Positions 1-7,568 of a DNA stretch of 14,036 nucleotides are shown one piece after another. Positions within the stretch are counted from its first letter, which is position 1. Each line of letters opens with the position of its first letter. The DNA lies in assembly GCA_015661045.1 (NCBI GenBank), contig JACVQG010000015.1, positions 1 through 14,036 on the forward strand. Reading direction: 5' to 3'. The notes under the pieces were generated by a model, which saw nothing but the letters and a program-made list of their open reading frames with translations, was not told the origin of the DNA and ran no database searches. The position numbers and the translations under genes are program-made. This stretch comes from Dehalococcoidia bacterium (GTDB lineage: Bacteria; Chloroflexota; Dehalococcoidia; JACVQG01).

Positions 1-57
1 TAAGAAAGCCGCCGAAAGTAAACTACACTTCCATTGAAAGTTTAGCTTGATACTGAT

Positions 58-1635
58 ATGGATGAACATCGCCTCGTTGATGCAAATAACATTGAAACCA
101 AACCCTTTGGTCCTCCATTTTCCTCTTTTGCCTATGTAGATAAACAATATAGTTCAGAAAACTCTGCCATTCGACGCCTTTTTTCCCTTGCCCGTTCACA
201 TTCTGCGCGTACTTTGATGATTGAGAAAATTGAGCCAGCGGGGATAATCTTGGACGAGAATGAGGAAATTAAAAACTATTTTCCTAATAACTATATGATG
301 ACAGGCTTACATAGGGTCAGCTTCTGGAAGTCTAACTTTAAGGTACCAGACGAGCGCGTTTGTAATGCACAAACTTGTGTGGGTTATGCAGTATTAAAAA
401 AAGACAAGGTAATTTCCAAGAATTTAAACGAATGGCACGTATTTGAAGCTGTATTTCGGAAATATCAGCATAAACATAACTGCGTTCCGAATTCAATGCA
501 GTATAAAGTAAAGTTGGGTGGAATCGTAATCAACTTAAAAGGTTTATTATATGCCCAACAAAACACATTGAATAAGGCTTGCGCGCAGGTTGCCCTGCGA
601 AGTGTACTTTCAAGAATAGTAAAAGGGGATGTTTCGTACAAACGGATTAATGATCTTGCCCAACAGGTATCGCCCCGGACATTTAATCCGGCGGATGGAT
701 TAGATGCTATACAAATCCGCGCCGTACTAACAGGCTTTGGAATTGGGTTCCTGGACTTTGATTATACGCAGTATGACGACCCCAATGAACGTGCTCGGGA
801 ACGTGAATCTAACCCATACCAGAAATATATATATTCAGGTGTAGAGTCAGGGATAGGAGCTCTCCTTGGATTCCGTTTAACCGGACCAGCAATCAAAGGC
901 GATTTATGTCACATAATCCCATTCTATGGTCATACATTCAATAAGGACACCTGGGCACCGGAAGCTGATATAACTTACTTCCGGGTCGGTGAAAATTTAC
1001 GTTATGTTTCAAGTGAGAACTGGACGAGCAGTTTCTTGGGGCATGACGATAATTTCGGGCCAAACTTCTGTGTTCCACGATTATATATACCTAGAGATTC
1101 GGTCGACTATGTTGTTGAGTTGTTGAAACCGAAAGCTGTATTTGGAGGGGCCCAAGCCGAAGCCTTAGCTCTTAATTTCCTTTATTCTGTTCTTAATAAG
1201 ATAGGCCCTTCTAAAAACGCTTGGTTGCAGCGCTTGGCATATTATGCCAATCCTTCTGTCCAGCTTGTTGTATTACGAGCTATAGCTGTTAATCGTGACA
1301 AATATATTCGCCATCTGTCTAACGAAACAGATTGGAGCCAAAATTCAGAAGACACAGAAATAATCACTATTCTTAAACAATTTTTACCGAAGACACTATG
1401 GGTCATCGAAATATCTATTCCACAACTATTTCCTGCCAATGAGAGAAAGCTTGGCGAAATTGTATTAAATGGCGAGTGCGAGCTTGGTTCTGATAATAGT
1501 GTAAAAAACTCCCTTTTCCTTCTTGCTAGGCTACCATGCTTTTATTTCTTTGAATATTCTAAAAAGAAGAAACTAGATTTTCTTCGTGTTCCAAGTAAGT
1601 TGACATCGCATTTTCCAGTCATCCGGTTAAAGTAA
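58..1635 (+). CDS. Unrecognised protein with papain/C39-like cysteine protease features
   Basis: This 525-residue protein is not one I recognise. The centre suggests a papain-like fold: Gln167/168 lie 7-8 residues before Cys175 in the stretch QQNTLNKACAQVAL, which resembles the Q...C..A.L helix of C39-type peptidases. About 110 residues later come His285 (CHIIPFYGH) and His292, then Asp297 and Asp304, which could complete a Cys-His-Asp triad. The N-terminal ~160 residues and the C-terminal ~165 residues match nothing I can name, and there is no signal peptide or membrane segment. The ATG at 58 follows an in-frame stop at 43-45, so it is the earliest possible ATG, but no good Shine-Dalgarno sequence precedes it. 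The gene is clearly richer in A and T than the metabolic genes downstream, which hints at horizontal acquisition. The protease-like assignment is inference; a non-catalytic role is equally possible. Confidence 0.7.
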   Translation: MDEHRLVDANNIETKPFGPPFSSFAYVDKQYSSENSAIRRLFSLARSHSARTLMIEKIEPAGIILDENEEIKNYFPNNYMMTGLHRVSFWKSNFKVPDERVCNAQTCVGYAVLKKDKVISKNLNEWHVFEAVFRKYQHKHNCVPNSMQYKVKLGGIVINLKGLLYAQQNTLNKACAQVALRSVLSRIVKGDVSYKRINDLAQQVSPRTFNPADGLDAIQIRAVLTGFGIGFLDFDYTQYDDPNERARERESNPYQKYIYSGVESGIGALLGFRLTGPAIKGDLCHIIPFYGHTFNKDTWAPEADITYFRVGENLRYVSSENWTSSFLGHDDNFGPNFCVPRLYIPRDSVDYVVELLKPKAVFGGAQAEALALNFLYSVLNKIGPSKNAWLQRLAYYANPSVQLVVLRAIAVNRDKYIRHLSNETDWSQNSEDTEIITILKQFLPKTLWVIEISIPQLFPANERKLGEIVLNGECELGSDNSVKNSLFLLARLPCFYFFEYSKKKKLDFLRVPSKLTSHFPVIRLK

Positions 1636-1957
1636 CAACTTGTGTTGTCCTTATTTAACCATTACCTATTAATTAAATTAGACCATAGGCGACCATAAAA
1701 ACCCAGTGTCATATATTATCCCCCAAATTCCTTAAAGAATGCTACCTTAACTGTTTTGTTGCACACCCCCAACAATTACCCCCACTTTATTTGAGTGCAT
1801 ACACCCCGATTAATTGGTGGTAACCATCTTCATTAGCCCTCCAGAGCCATTATTATTGAGATGGGCATACTCTATAGAGATTTATTTTCTACTTTAAGAT
1901 TAAACTATTTTGACTTGACCGAAGAGGTGGGGTAAATGCGTATTTCAGGAGGGGTTG
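1636..1957. other. Intergenic region upstream of the phosphofructokinase gene
   Basis: About 320 bases, AT-rich, without a credible gene. I see no clear terminator for the upstream gene. The only promoter-like match is TTGACT at 1910-1915 with TAAATG at 1933-1938, which is weak and would start transcription on top of the ribosome binding site. The true promoter of the downstream unit is not evident. Confidence 0.5.
1947..1952 (+). promoter_or_regulatory. Ribosome binding site fixing the phosphofructokinase start
   Basis: AGGAGG at 1947-1952 lies 5 bases before the ATG at 1958 but only 2 bases before the in-frame TTG at 1955. The ATG is therefore the better start, giving a protein that begins MIQRIGVLTSGGDAPG, as family members do. 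Confidence 0.8.
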
Positions 1958-2884
1958 ATGATCCAGAGAATTGGAGTATTGACCAGTGGGGGCGATGCCC
2001 CGGGCATGAATGCCTGTATCCGGGCAGTGGTCAGGGCCGCCCTGGATTACGGGCTGGAAGTGGTTGGTATCAGGAGGGGTTACCACGGCCTGGTAGACAA
2101 GGATATGGTAAAGCTGAACCGGCGCCAGGTGGCTGGAATCATCCACCGGGGCGGCACTATCCTGGAAAGCTCCCGCTGTGAGGAATTCAAAACGCCGGAG
2201 GGACGGGCGAAAGCAATTGAAATTATGAAACAGGAGGGCATCGAGGCCCTGGTTGTGATAGGCGGCGAAGGCTCTTTTAAGGGAGCTTCAGCGCTCTCAG
2301 AAGAGAGTGAAATTAAGGTTGTCGGTATCCCCGGAACCATAGACAATGATATTGCCGGTACTGACTATACCATCGGCTTCGATACCGCCGTAAACACCGC
2401 TATAGAAGCTATAGACCGCATCCGTGATACTGCGGAGTCGTTGAAACGGGTGTTTTTCGTCGAGGTTATGGGACGACGGAGCGGCAGCATTGCACTGGAA
2501 GTAGGCATTGCCGCCGGCGCTGAGGAGACGTTGTTACCCGAGTTCCCGGGCAGTATAGAAGGTTTGTGCCATAAATTAAAAGAGAGTTTTAAACGAGGCA
2601 AGAGGAGCAGTATCGTTATCGTCGCCGAGGGGAATGGGGGTGGTGGCACTGTTGAAATAGCCCATATGGTTGGGAAACGTCTGGGAGTGGACTGCCGTGT
2701 GTGTGTTCTGGGGGCAACAAAAATGGGTGTGGCTGGTGTGGAAGCGCTGCTTCAGGGCCGCGATGGAAATATGATTGGCGAGGCAAAGGGCCAAATAGTC
2801 CACGTGCCTTTGCATCTAACATCTAAGCTGGATAAAGGGCTTAGCCAGGATTCTCTGGCTTTACTTCGTGTTATGGCATTTTAG
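1958..2884 (+). CDS. pfkA: ATP-dependent 6-phosphofructokinase family protein with an internal deletion
   Basis: The 308-residue protein belongs to the PfkA family, which phosphorylates fructose 6-phosphate to fructose 1,6-bisphosphate in cytosolic glycolysis. Conserved parts include the nucleotide loop TSGGDAPGMNA near the N-terminus, RGGT, the catalytic loop PGTIDND, the MGR substrate motif and the IVAEG segment with the substrate-binding Glu. Two departures are striking. The usual GGDGS, whose Asp binds the Mg-nucleotide, reads GGEGS. After RVCVLG the sequence jumps directly to ATKMG. In E. coli PfkA about 15 residues (H249 to L263, the HIQRGGSP...DR.L segment) lie between these points, including His249 and Arg252, which contact fructose 6-phosphate. 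The reading frame is intact, so this is an in-frame loss and not a frameshift. The gene lies 20 bases before the glucoamylase gene and is probably cotranscribed with it. Normal activity is doubtful; a changed or regulatory role is possible. Confidence 0.88.
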   Translation: MIQRIGVLTSGGDAPGMNACIRAVVRAALDYGLEVVGIRRGYHGLVDKDMVKLNRRQVAGIIHRGGTILESSRCEEFKTPEGRAKAIEIMKQEGIEALVVIGGEGSFKGASALSEESEIKVVGIPGTIDNDIAGTDYTIGFDTAVNTAIEAIDRIRDTAESLKRVFFVEVMGRRSGSIALEVGIAAGAEETLLPEFPGSIEGLCHKLKESFKRGKRSSIVIVAEGNGGGGTVEIAHMVGKRLGVDCRVCVLGATKMGVAGVEALLQGRDGNMIGEAKGQIVHVPLHLTSKLDKGLSQDSLALLRVMAF

Positions 2885-2904
2885 TAAATGGAGGAAATGA
2901 GATA

Positions 2905-4917
2905 ATGACCAGAATCCTCCCTGTTGGCAATGGCGATATGCTGGCCAATTTTGACATGGATTATAACCTGAGGGATATCTATTATCCAACTGCAGGAGGG
3001 GAGAATCACGGCTCTCTCGGCAGATTCGGGATCTTTGTTGACAACAAATTTAGCTGGCTCTCAGAACCCTGCTGGCGTAAACGGCTCGATTATGAGCCGT
3101 CAACTCTGGTGACGTTCGTTGAGGCGGATGACCCTGGTTTGGAGATCCGTATTCTTTCCCAGGATATGGTGGATGTAGGCCGCCCGGTGTATTTAAAAAA
3201 GGTTGTCTTTCAGAACAGGTCAAACAGGCGTCGGGTACTTAAGGCTTTTTTCCATTGTAATCTCAATATTTCGGGCTATCACATCGGGAACACCCTCTAT
3301 TATTCACCTGCCTTGCGGAGCCTTATTCAATATAGAGGGCGGATATACTTTCTGCTAAATGGTTCTGCGGGTGGCGAAATCGGATTAAACGAATTTGCCA
3401 CCGGTATTAAAGGACGGAATGGCGCCAAGGGTACGTGGTGCGATGCAGAGGACGGTGCGCTAAGCGGGAATGCCACTGCCCATGGTGACGTAGACGGGGT
3501 GGGCGCCCTCAGCGTGGAGTTACCTCCCGGAGGGGAGGCAGTCACCTATTGGTGGCTGGTGGCCGGACAAAACTATAAAGAAGTGGCGGAATTAAACCAG
3601 TTGATTTCCCTCCGCACTCCCGAGTCTTTTCTGGAACGCACCAGGACCTACTGGAGGACCTGGGTCAATAAAAATGATGAAGATTTTGGCGATCTGGATG
3701 ACCAATTAGTCGAGCTTTACAGGCGGAGCCTGCTGGTATTACGGACGAACACGGACAACAGAGGCGGGATCCTGGCAGCTAACGATACTGACGTGACTGC
3801 GTATAACGACGATAACTATAGCTATGTCTGGCCCCGGGATGGGGCGTTAGCTGCCATCGCCTCGAGCAACGCCGGGTTTCCCGCTCAGGCTCAAAAATTC
3901 TTTAATTTTTGTTCGGATGCCCTTACCGAGGAGGGGTTCCTTTTTCACCGGTATAATCCCGACGGCTCTATGGGAAGTAGCTGGCATACCTGGATAGATG
4001 ACGAGGGGAATTATATTTTGCCTATTCAGGAAGATGAGACAGCGCTGGTACTAGTTGCACTCTGGCATTATTTCCGCAAATTCAAAGATATTGATTTAGT
4101 CCAGTCTCTTTACAGTCCTCTGGTGAAACCGGCGGCAGCTTTCCTGGTCCGGTTCCGTGAACCTTTTACGGGCCTGCCCCAGCCTTCCTATGATCTATGG
4201 GAGGAGAGACGGGGAATTTCTGCTTATACCGTATCATCAGTTTGGGCCGGACTCCAGGCTGCCGCCGGCCTGGCCCAGGCGTTGGGCGATTGCTCGACCT
4301 TTACGGTGTACAGGAAAGTAGCTGAGGAGATTAAAGAAGCAGCTCAAAAATACCTTTATAATCCAGGGTTAAAGCGATTTATCAGGATGCTCGTGGTGGA
4401 CTCAAAGGGGCACATAGAGATAGACCCAACTGCGGATAGCAGCCTCTACGGGTTATTCTATTTTGATATGTTTCAGGCGAGAGATCCCCGCATCATCCAG
4501 ACAATGCAATATCTGGAAGAACGTTTATGGTGCCCGGAGTGTGGCGGTATAGCCCGTTATGAAGGAGACCCATATCTAAGGGTTTCCAATGGGCCTAATA
4601 CGCCTGTTGGCAATCCCTGGATTGTGTGCACTTTATGGCTGGCTCAATGGTATATCGGGATGGCGGAGTCTCTACCAGAGCTTGAGAAAGCCAGGCAGCT
4701 TCTGGAGTGGACATACCAGCAGGCGTTGCCCGGAGGTATTCTGCCGGAACAGATAAATCCCTTTAACCAGGGGCCTATAGGCGCTTCTCCGCTGACCTGG
4801 AGTCATGCGACCTATGCCCTGGCTGTGCTGGAATACGGGGCCAGATATAAAGCCCTTACCCGCGGGTTATCGTTATATCAGAACCACTATTTTGCCCAGG
4901 AGCTGAGCTGTGTCTGA
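2905..4917 (+). CDS. GH15 glucoamylase (glucan 1,4-alpha-glucosidase), cytosolic
   Basis: The 670-residue protein is a bacterial/archaeal-type family 15 glycoside hydrolase, expected to release glucose from the non-reducing ends of maltodextrins or glycogen. The start MTRILPVGNGDMLANFD and the following NLRDIYYP are typical of the N-terminal beta-sandwich domain (about residues 1-260). An (alpha/alpha)6 barrel follows, opening around NDDNYSYVWPRDGA. The general acid is Glu433 in YDLWEERRG, and the general base is Glu615 in GGILPEQINPF. There is no signal peptide, so it probably acts on internal glycogen or imported dextrins. GGAGG lies 10 bases before the ATG. The stop of the phosphofructokinase-family gene is 20 bases upstream and a strong terminator follows the gene, so the two form one unit. 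GH15 trehalase or glucodextranase activity cannot be excluded. Confidence 0.93.
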   Translation: MTRILPVGNGDMLANFDMDYNLRDIYYPTAGGENHGSLGRFGIFVDNKFSWLSEPCWRKRLDYEPSTLVTFVEADDPGLEIRILSQDMVDVGRPVYLKKVVFQNRSNRRRVLKAFFHCNLNISGYHIGNTLYYSPALRSLIQYRGRIYFLLNGSAGGEIGLNEFATGIKGRNGAKGTWCDAEDGALSGNATAHGDVDGVGALSVELPPGGEAVTYWWLVAGQNYKEVAELNQLISLRTPESFLERTRTYWRTWVNKNDEDFGDLDDQLVELYRRSLLVLRTNTDNRGGILAANDTDVTAYNDDNYSYVWPRDGALAAIASSNAGFPAQAQKFFNFCSDALTEEGFLFHRYNPDGSMGSSWHTWIDDEGNYILPIQEDETALVLVALWHYFRKFKDIDLVQSLYSPLVKPAAAFLVRFREPFTGLPQPSYDLWEERRGISAYTVSSVWAGLQAAAGLAQALGDCSTFTVYRKVAEEIKEAAQKYLYNPGLKRFIRMLVVDSKGHIEIDPTADSSLYGLFYFDMFQARDPRIIQTMQYLEERLWCPECGGIARYEGDPYLRVSNGPNTPVGNPWIVCTLWLAQWYIGMAESLPELEKARQLLEWTYQQALPGGILPEQINPFNQGPIGASPLTWSHATYALAVLEYGARYKALTRGLSLYQNHYFAQELSCV

Positions 4918-4945
4918 ATTTGCCTCTGAGTATGTGGCAAACGGA

Positions 4946-4993
4946 GAAGCAAAAACAAACCCCATCATTTTTGATGGGGTTTGTTTTTGCTTC
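4946..4993. terminator. Strong, probably bidirectional intrinsic terminator
   Basis: A perfect 22-bp inverted repeat (4946-4967 and 4972-4993) encloses a TTTT loop. The GC core CCCCATCA/TGATGGGG is flanked by an A-rich left arm and a T-rich right arm (GGGGTTTGTTTTTGC), giving a U-tract on the plus strand and an equivalent one on the minus strand. It ends the phosphofructokinase-glucoamylase unit, starting 28 bases after the glucoamylase stop. Confidence 0.92.
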
Positions 4994-5057
4994 TATATAA
5001 TTACACGGAGAAAACTCAGGGTTTTTGCATTGTTATTCCAGGAAAGGCTGAAATAAA

Positions 5058-5077
5058 GTCGGGTTAGGAAACCCGAC
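5058..5077. repeat. Small REP-like palindrome
   Basis: GTCGGGTT at 5058-5065 and AACCCGAC at 5070-5077 form a perfect 8-bp stem with a 4-base loop, followed by CTACGG. The sequence looks like short intergenic palindromic repeats seen scattered in several bacterial groups. It has no T-tract, so it is not a convincing terminator. Confidence 0.55.
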
Positions 5078-5161
5078 CTACGGTGGTTAACATATTTTCA
5101 TCCTTCGCGGTGCTCAGTGCAACTGGGCATGGGGGATTCCCTCGAAAATAAAGGTTTCTCA

Positions 5162-5275
5162 TGTCATCCTGGAGGAGTCACGAGTTATCGGGACGACGAA
5201 GGATCTCAGGGCGGCAGTTTTTTTTACAGTTGACTTGCCCCACCCTGAGATGCTTCGCTGCACTCCAGCATGACA
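5162..5275. repeat. MITE-like imperfect palindromic element
   Basis: The two ends are inverted copies. TGTCATCCTGGAG at 5162-5174 pairs with the complement of CTCCAGCATGACA ending at 5275, and CGACGAAGGATCTCAGGG at 5194-5211 pairs with CCCTGAGATGCTTCGCTG at 5243-5260, with a few mismatches. The pattern (TGTCAT...GAAG.ATCTCAGG...CTTCGCTGC.CTC...ATGACA) resembles a non-coding palindromic repeat family common in Chloroflexota and some Firmicutes. It encodes no transposase. A similar fragment (CCTTCGCGGTGCTCAGTGC, 5102-5120) may be a remnant of another copy. Confidence 0.6.
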
Positions 5276-5343
5276 AATGGTGTGGCCTTTTCCACGTAGG
5301 ATTCTCTAACGATGCAAAGACCCGCTGGGAAACGTATTTGTGC

Positions 5344-5373
5344 TTGACAGTATCATATACAATTAGCTAAAAT
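5344..5373 (+). promoter_or_regulatory. SigmaA-type promoter of the zinc peptidase gene
   Basis: TTGACA at 5344-5349, an 18-base spacer and TAAAAT at 5368-5373 place the predicted start of transcription near 5380, just before the ribosome binding site AAGGGAG and the ATG at 5397. The 5' leader would be very short. Confidence 0.75.
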
Positions 5374-5396
5374 AATTCGTCAAAGGGAGTAGAAAC

Positions 5397-6089
5397 ATGT
5401 TCTTTTTTGACCCTTTATATTTTTTGTTTGCTTTGCCGCCTCTAATTGTAATGATTTACGCCCAGATTAAAGTTCGCTCCACCTATAAAAAATTCTCGCA
5501 AGTTAAAAACCTGAGGGGAGTCACCGGTTTGGAGGTCGCCAAGACATTGCTTTATTCTCAGGGGTTAAGCCACGTGAAAATCGAAAGGTCCGAGGGGATG
5601 CTCACCGACCACTATGATCCGAGGGGTAAGGTATTACGGTTCTCTCCCGATGTATATAATAGCGCCTCGGTGGCATCCCTGGGCATCGTAGCCCATGAAA
5701 TAGGCCATGCCATGCAAGACCATACCAAATTTATCCCTATGACGGTTCGCAGCTTTCTGGTGATACCGGCAAACATAGGAACCTATGCTGGATATGTATT
5801 TTTTATACTGGGTATGATCATCAGTAGACCTGAGTTAGTGTGGGTAGGAGTAGCCCTGTTCGGCGCTACGGTGCTTTTTTCTCTGGTTACCTTACCGGTA
5901 GAATTGGACGCCAGCCACCGGGCCAGGAAGATGTTGTTAAGCCAGGGTCTGGTAGCACAAGCCGAATATAACGGCGCCAGTGCGGTACTTTCGGCAGCAG
6001 CGCTAACCTATGTAGCCTCATTGTTACAGGCTGTAGCTAATCTGCTTTACTATGTGGTAGTCGCTTTAGGTATGGGCCGGCGGGACTGA
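5397..6089 (+). CDS. yugP: Membrane zinc metallopeptidase, YugP type
   Basis: The 230-residue protein matches the neutral zinc metallopeptidase family of YugP (Zn_peptidase_2). The first ~25 residues are a hydrophobic membrane segment. The zinc-binding HEIGH lies at residues 100-104 in AHEIGHAMQDH, with His100, His104 and catalytic Glu101. Two membrane segments follow (about 120-165), and LPVELDASHRA at 167-177 probably carries the third metal ligand. A last hydrophobic segment lies near 205-225. Length and order are normal for the family, whose substrate is not established. The gene has its own promoter and a good Shine-Dalgarno sequence, and appears monocistronic: over 350 bases separate it from the ABC gene. 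It has no evident link to the sugar genes. Confidence 0.92.
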   Translation: MFFFDPLYFLFALPPLIVMIYAQIKVRSTYKKFSQVKNLRGVTGLEVAKTLLYSQGLSHVKIERSEGMLTDHYDPRGKVLRFSPDVYNSASVASLGIVAHEIGHAMQDHTKFIPMTVRSFLVIPANIGTYAGYVFFILGMIISRPELVWVGVALFGATVLFSLVTLPVELDASHRARKMLLSQGLVAQAEYNGASAVLSAAALTYVASLLQAVANLLYYVVVALGMGRRD

Positions 6090-6446
6090 TCTAAGGTTAT
6101 TCTTTTAATTTGCCACATGCTTATTATGGGCAAAATTGCTGCTAAGATAAGGCCGGTTAACTTGCCTGAGATATTATCATAAATGGAAATTTATTTCCAG
6201 CCAAAAAGCCTACATTTTTTAGAGCGCACTCTATCTACAGGGTTAAAAAACCAACGCAAAACTCCCAAAAAATCAATATTGATCCATGCTGTTTAACCTG
6301 ATATTTACAATGGTATTTCCCCTCCACTGTTTTTCGCCACTTGACAAAACTTTGGCTATTGGTTACAATTTCTCCAATTTAAGCTTTGTCTATAATATCT
6401 AATAAATGAGATAATAGCTATAAATATACTTGGAAAATAAAGGTGC
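6090..6446. other. Intergenic region between the peptidase and ABC ATPase genes
   Basis: About 360 AT-rich bases with no credible gene. TTTGCC and GGCAAA around 6110-6135 could form a weak stem with a long loop, but there is no T-tract, so no terminator is called for the peptidase gene. The right part holds the promoter of the ABC gene. Confidence 0.6.
6341..6369 (+). promoter_or_regulatory. SigmaA-type promoter of the ABC ATPase gene
   Basis: TTGACA at 6341-6346, a 17-base spacer and TACAAT at 6364-6369 form a near-consensus promoter. Transcription would start near 6376, giving a leader of about 90 AT-rich bases before the ATG at 6465. Confidence 0.75.
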
Positions 6447-6464
6447 TTGAGGGAGAAAAGAAAA

Positions 6465-7568
6465 ATGCCTAGTGTAAAAGTTAAGGACCTCAAAAAGCTA
6501 TTTGGTAAGATGAAAGCTGTGGATGGTATATCCTTTGAAGTTAAGGATGGAGAACTTCTTACTCTGTTGGGCCCTAGCGGGTGCGGTAAGACCACTACCT
6601 TAAGACTGATTGCTGGTCTGGAGCGGCCTGACGGAGGAGAAATATCTGTTGGCAACAAGGTAATGAGCTCCGAGGAGAAAAAGGTGTTCACACCCCCGGA
6701 GAAGCGAGGCATGGGAATGGTGTTCCAGTCCTACGCCGTGTGGCCTCACATGACTGTGGGTGAGAATGTGGCCTATCCCTTGGCCTTACGCCATGTGCCT
6801 AAGGATGTACAAAAGGAGAAGGTTAAGTCAGCTCTGGAGCTTGTCGGCCTGGGTGGCCTGGAGAACAGGCCAGGGACACTCCTCAGCGGCGGCCAGCAGC
6901 AAAGGGTAGCTTTGGCTCGTGCCCTTGTTTTTGAGCCTGAAATTCTTCTCCTGGATGAGCCACTATCTAACCTGGATGCTAAATTACGTGAAACCATGAG
7001 ACTCGAACTAAAATCCTTGCAGCAACGCATTGGCGTTACCTCTGTTTATGTGACACATGACCAGGCCGAGGCTATGGTGCTCTCCGACCGCATGTTAGTG
7101 ATGAACCAGGGCCATATTGAGCAAGAAGGCAACCCGAGGGATATTTACGATAGGCCCAAGACTCAGTTCGTTATGGATTTTATCGGCCAGGTGAACTACA
7201 TAGAGGGGAAAGTGGAAGATGTAGCCTCAGATAAGACTCTGGTAAAGGCGCTGTCATCGGTAGGTAATACCCCGCTCCAATGCACCCGCCTGGAAACTAC
7301 CAAACGTGGGGAAGATGTGTTGCTTTGCATACGGCCACAGGATATGGCAATATACAAGGATAAACCATCCAACAAAGCCAATGTCTGGCAGTGCACGGTA
7401 AAGATAGCTGCCTATATGGGTGACCATATAGAATATGAGCTTATCCACGGCGACCAAAAACTAAAGGTTTCCGGCCCAGGTTCTTTACCGTTTAAGGTCG
7501 GGGATAGTGTATATGTAGAGTTGGCGCCTGAAGGTATAAAGGTGTGGCAACGCCAGAAAAAATCCTAG
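6465..7568 (+). CDS. ABC transporter ATP-binding protein (MalK/PotA/FbpC type), no adjacent permease
   Basis: The 367-residue ATPase powers an importer at the inner face of the membrane. Visible motifs are Walker A GPSGCGKTT (36-44), the Q-loop in FQSYAVWPHMTV (Gln88), signature LSGGQQQR (140-147), Walker B ILLLDEP (160-166) and the switch His198 in VTHDQ. The ~130-residue C-terminal extension (after about 235, including LLCIRPQDM) is a TOBE-type regulatory domain as in the sugar, polyamine and iron importer ATPases. The AVWPHMTV loop is closer to the Fe/polyamine branch, but the sugar-enzyme neighbourhood favours a shared MsmX-like role; the substrate is not decided. The ATG at 6465 is chosen over the in-frame TTG at 6447 because GAGGGAG (6449-6455) is spaced correctly for it. 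No permease or binding protein lies nearby. The stop overlaps that of the convergent GH57 gene. Confidence 0.9.
   Translation: MPSVKVKDLKKLFGKMKAVDGISFEVKDGELLTLLGPSGCGKTTTLRLIAGLERPDGGEISVGNKVMSSEEKKVFTPPEKRGMGMVFQSYAVWPHMTVGENVAYPLALRHVPKDVQKEKVKSALELVGLGGLENRPGTLLSGGQQQRVALARALVFEPEILLLDEPLSNLDAKLRETMRLELKSLQQRIGVTSVYVTHDQAEAMVLSDRMLVMNQGHIEQEGNPRDIYDRPKTQFVMDFIGQVNYIEGKVEDVASDKTLVKALSSVGNTPLQCTRLETTKRGEDVLLCIRPQDMAIYKDKPSNKANVWQCTVKIAAYMGDHIEYELIHGDQKLKVSGPGSLPFKVGDSVYVELAPEGIKVWQRQKKS

Noticed and set aside
1910..1938. TTGACT with a 17-base spacer and TAAATG as a promoter for the phosphofructokinase gene
   Set aside because: The -10 match is poor, and transcription would begin at the ribosome binding site.
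1936..2181. 81-codon plus-strand frame overlapping the phosphofructokinase gene
   Set aside because: It is an out-of-frame shadow rich in Gly, Pro and Arg, and the clear family protein is in the other frame.
5161..5370. 69-codon plus-strand frame starting MSSWRSHELSG
   Set aside because: It lies inside the MITE-like palindrome and runs across the peptidase promoter. Its sequence is the translation of an inverted repeat, and it has no ribosome binding site.
6108..6137. TTTGCC...GGCAAA as a terminator for the zinc peptidase gene
   Set aside because: The stem is only 6 bp with a long loop and has no T-run after it.
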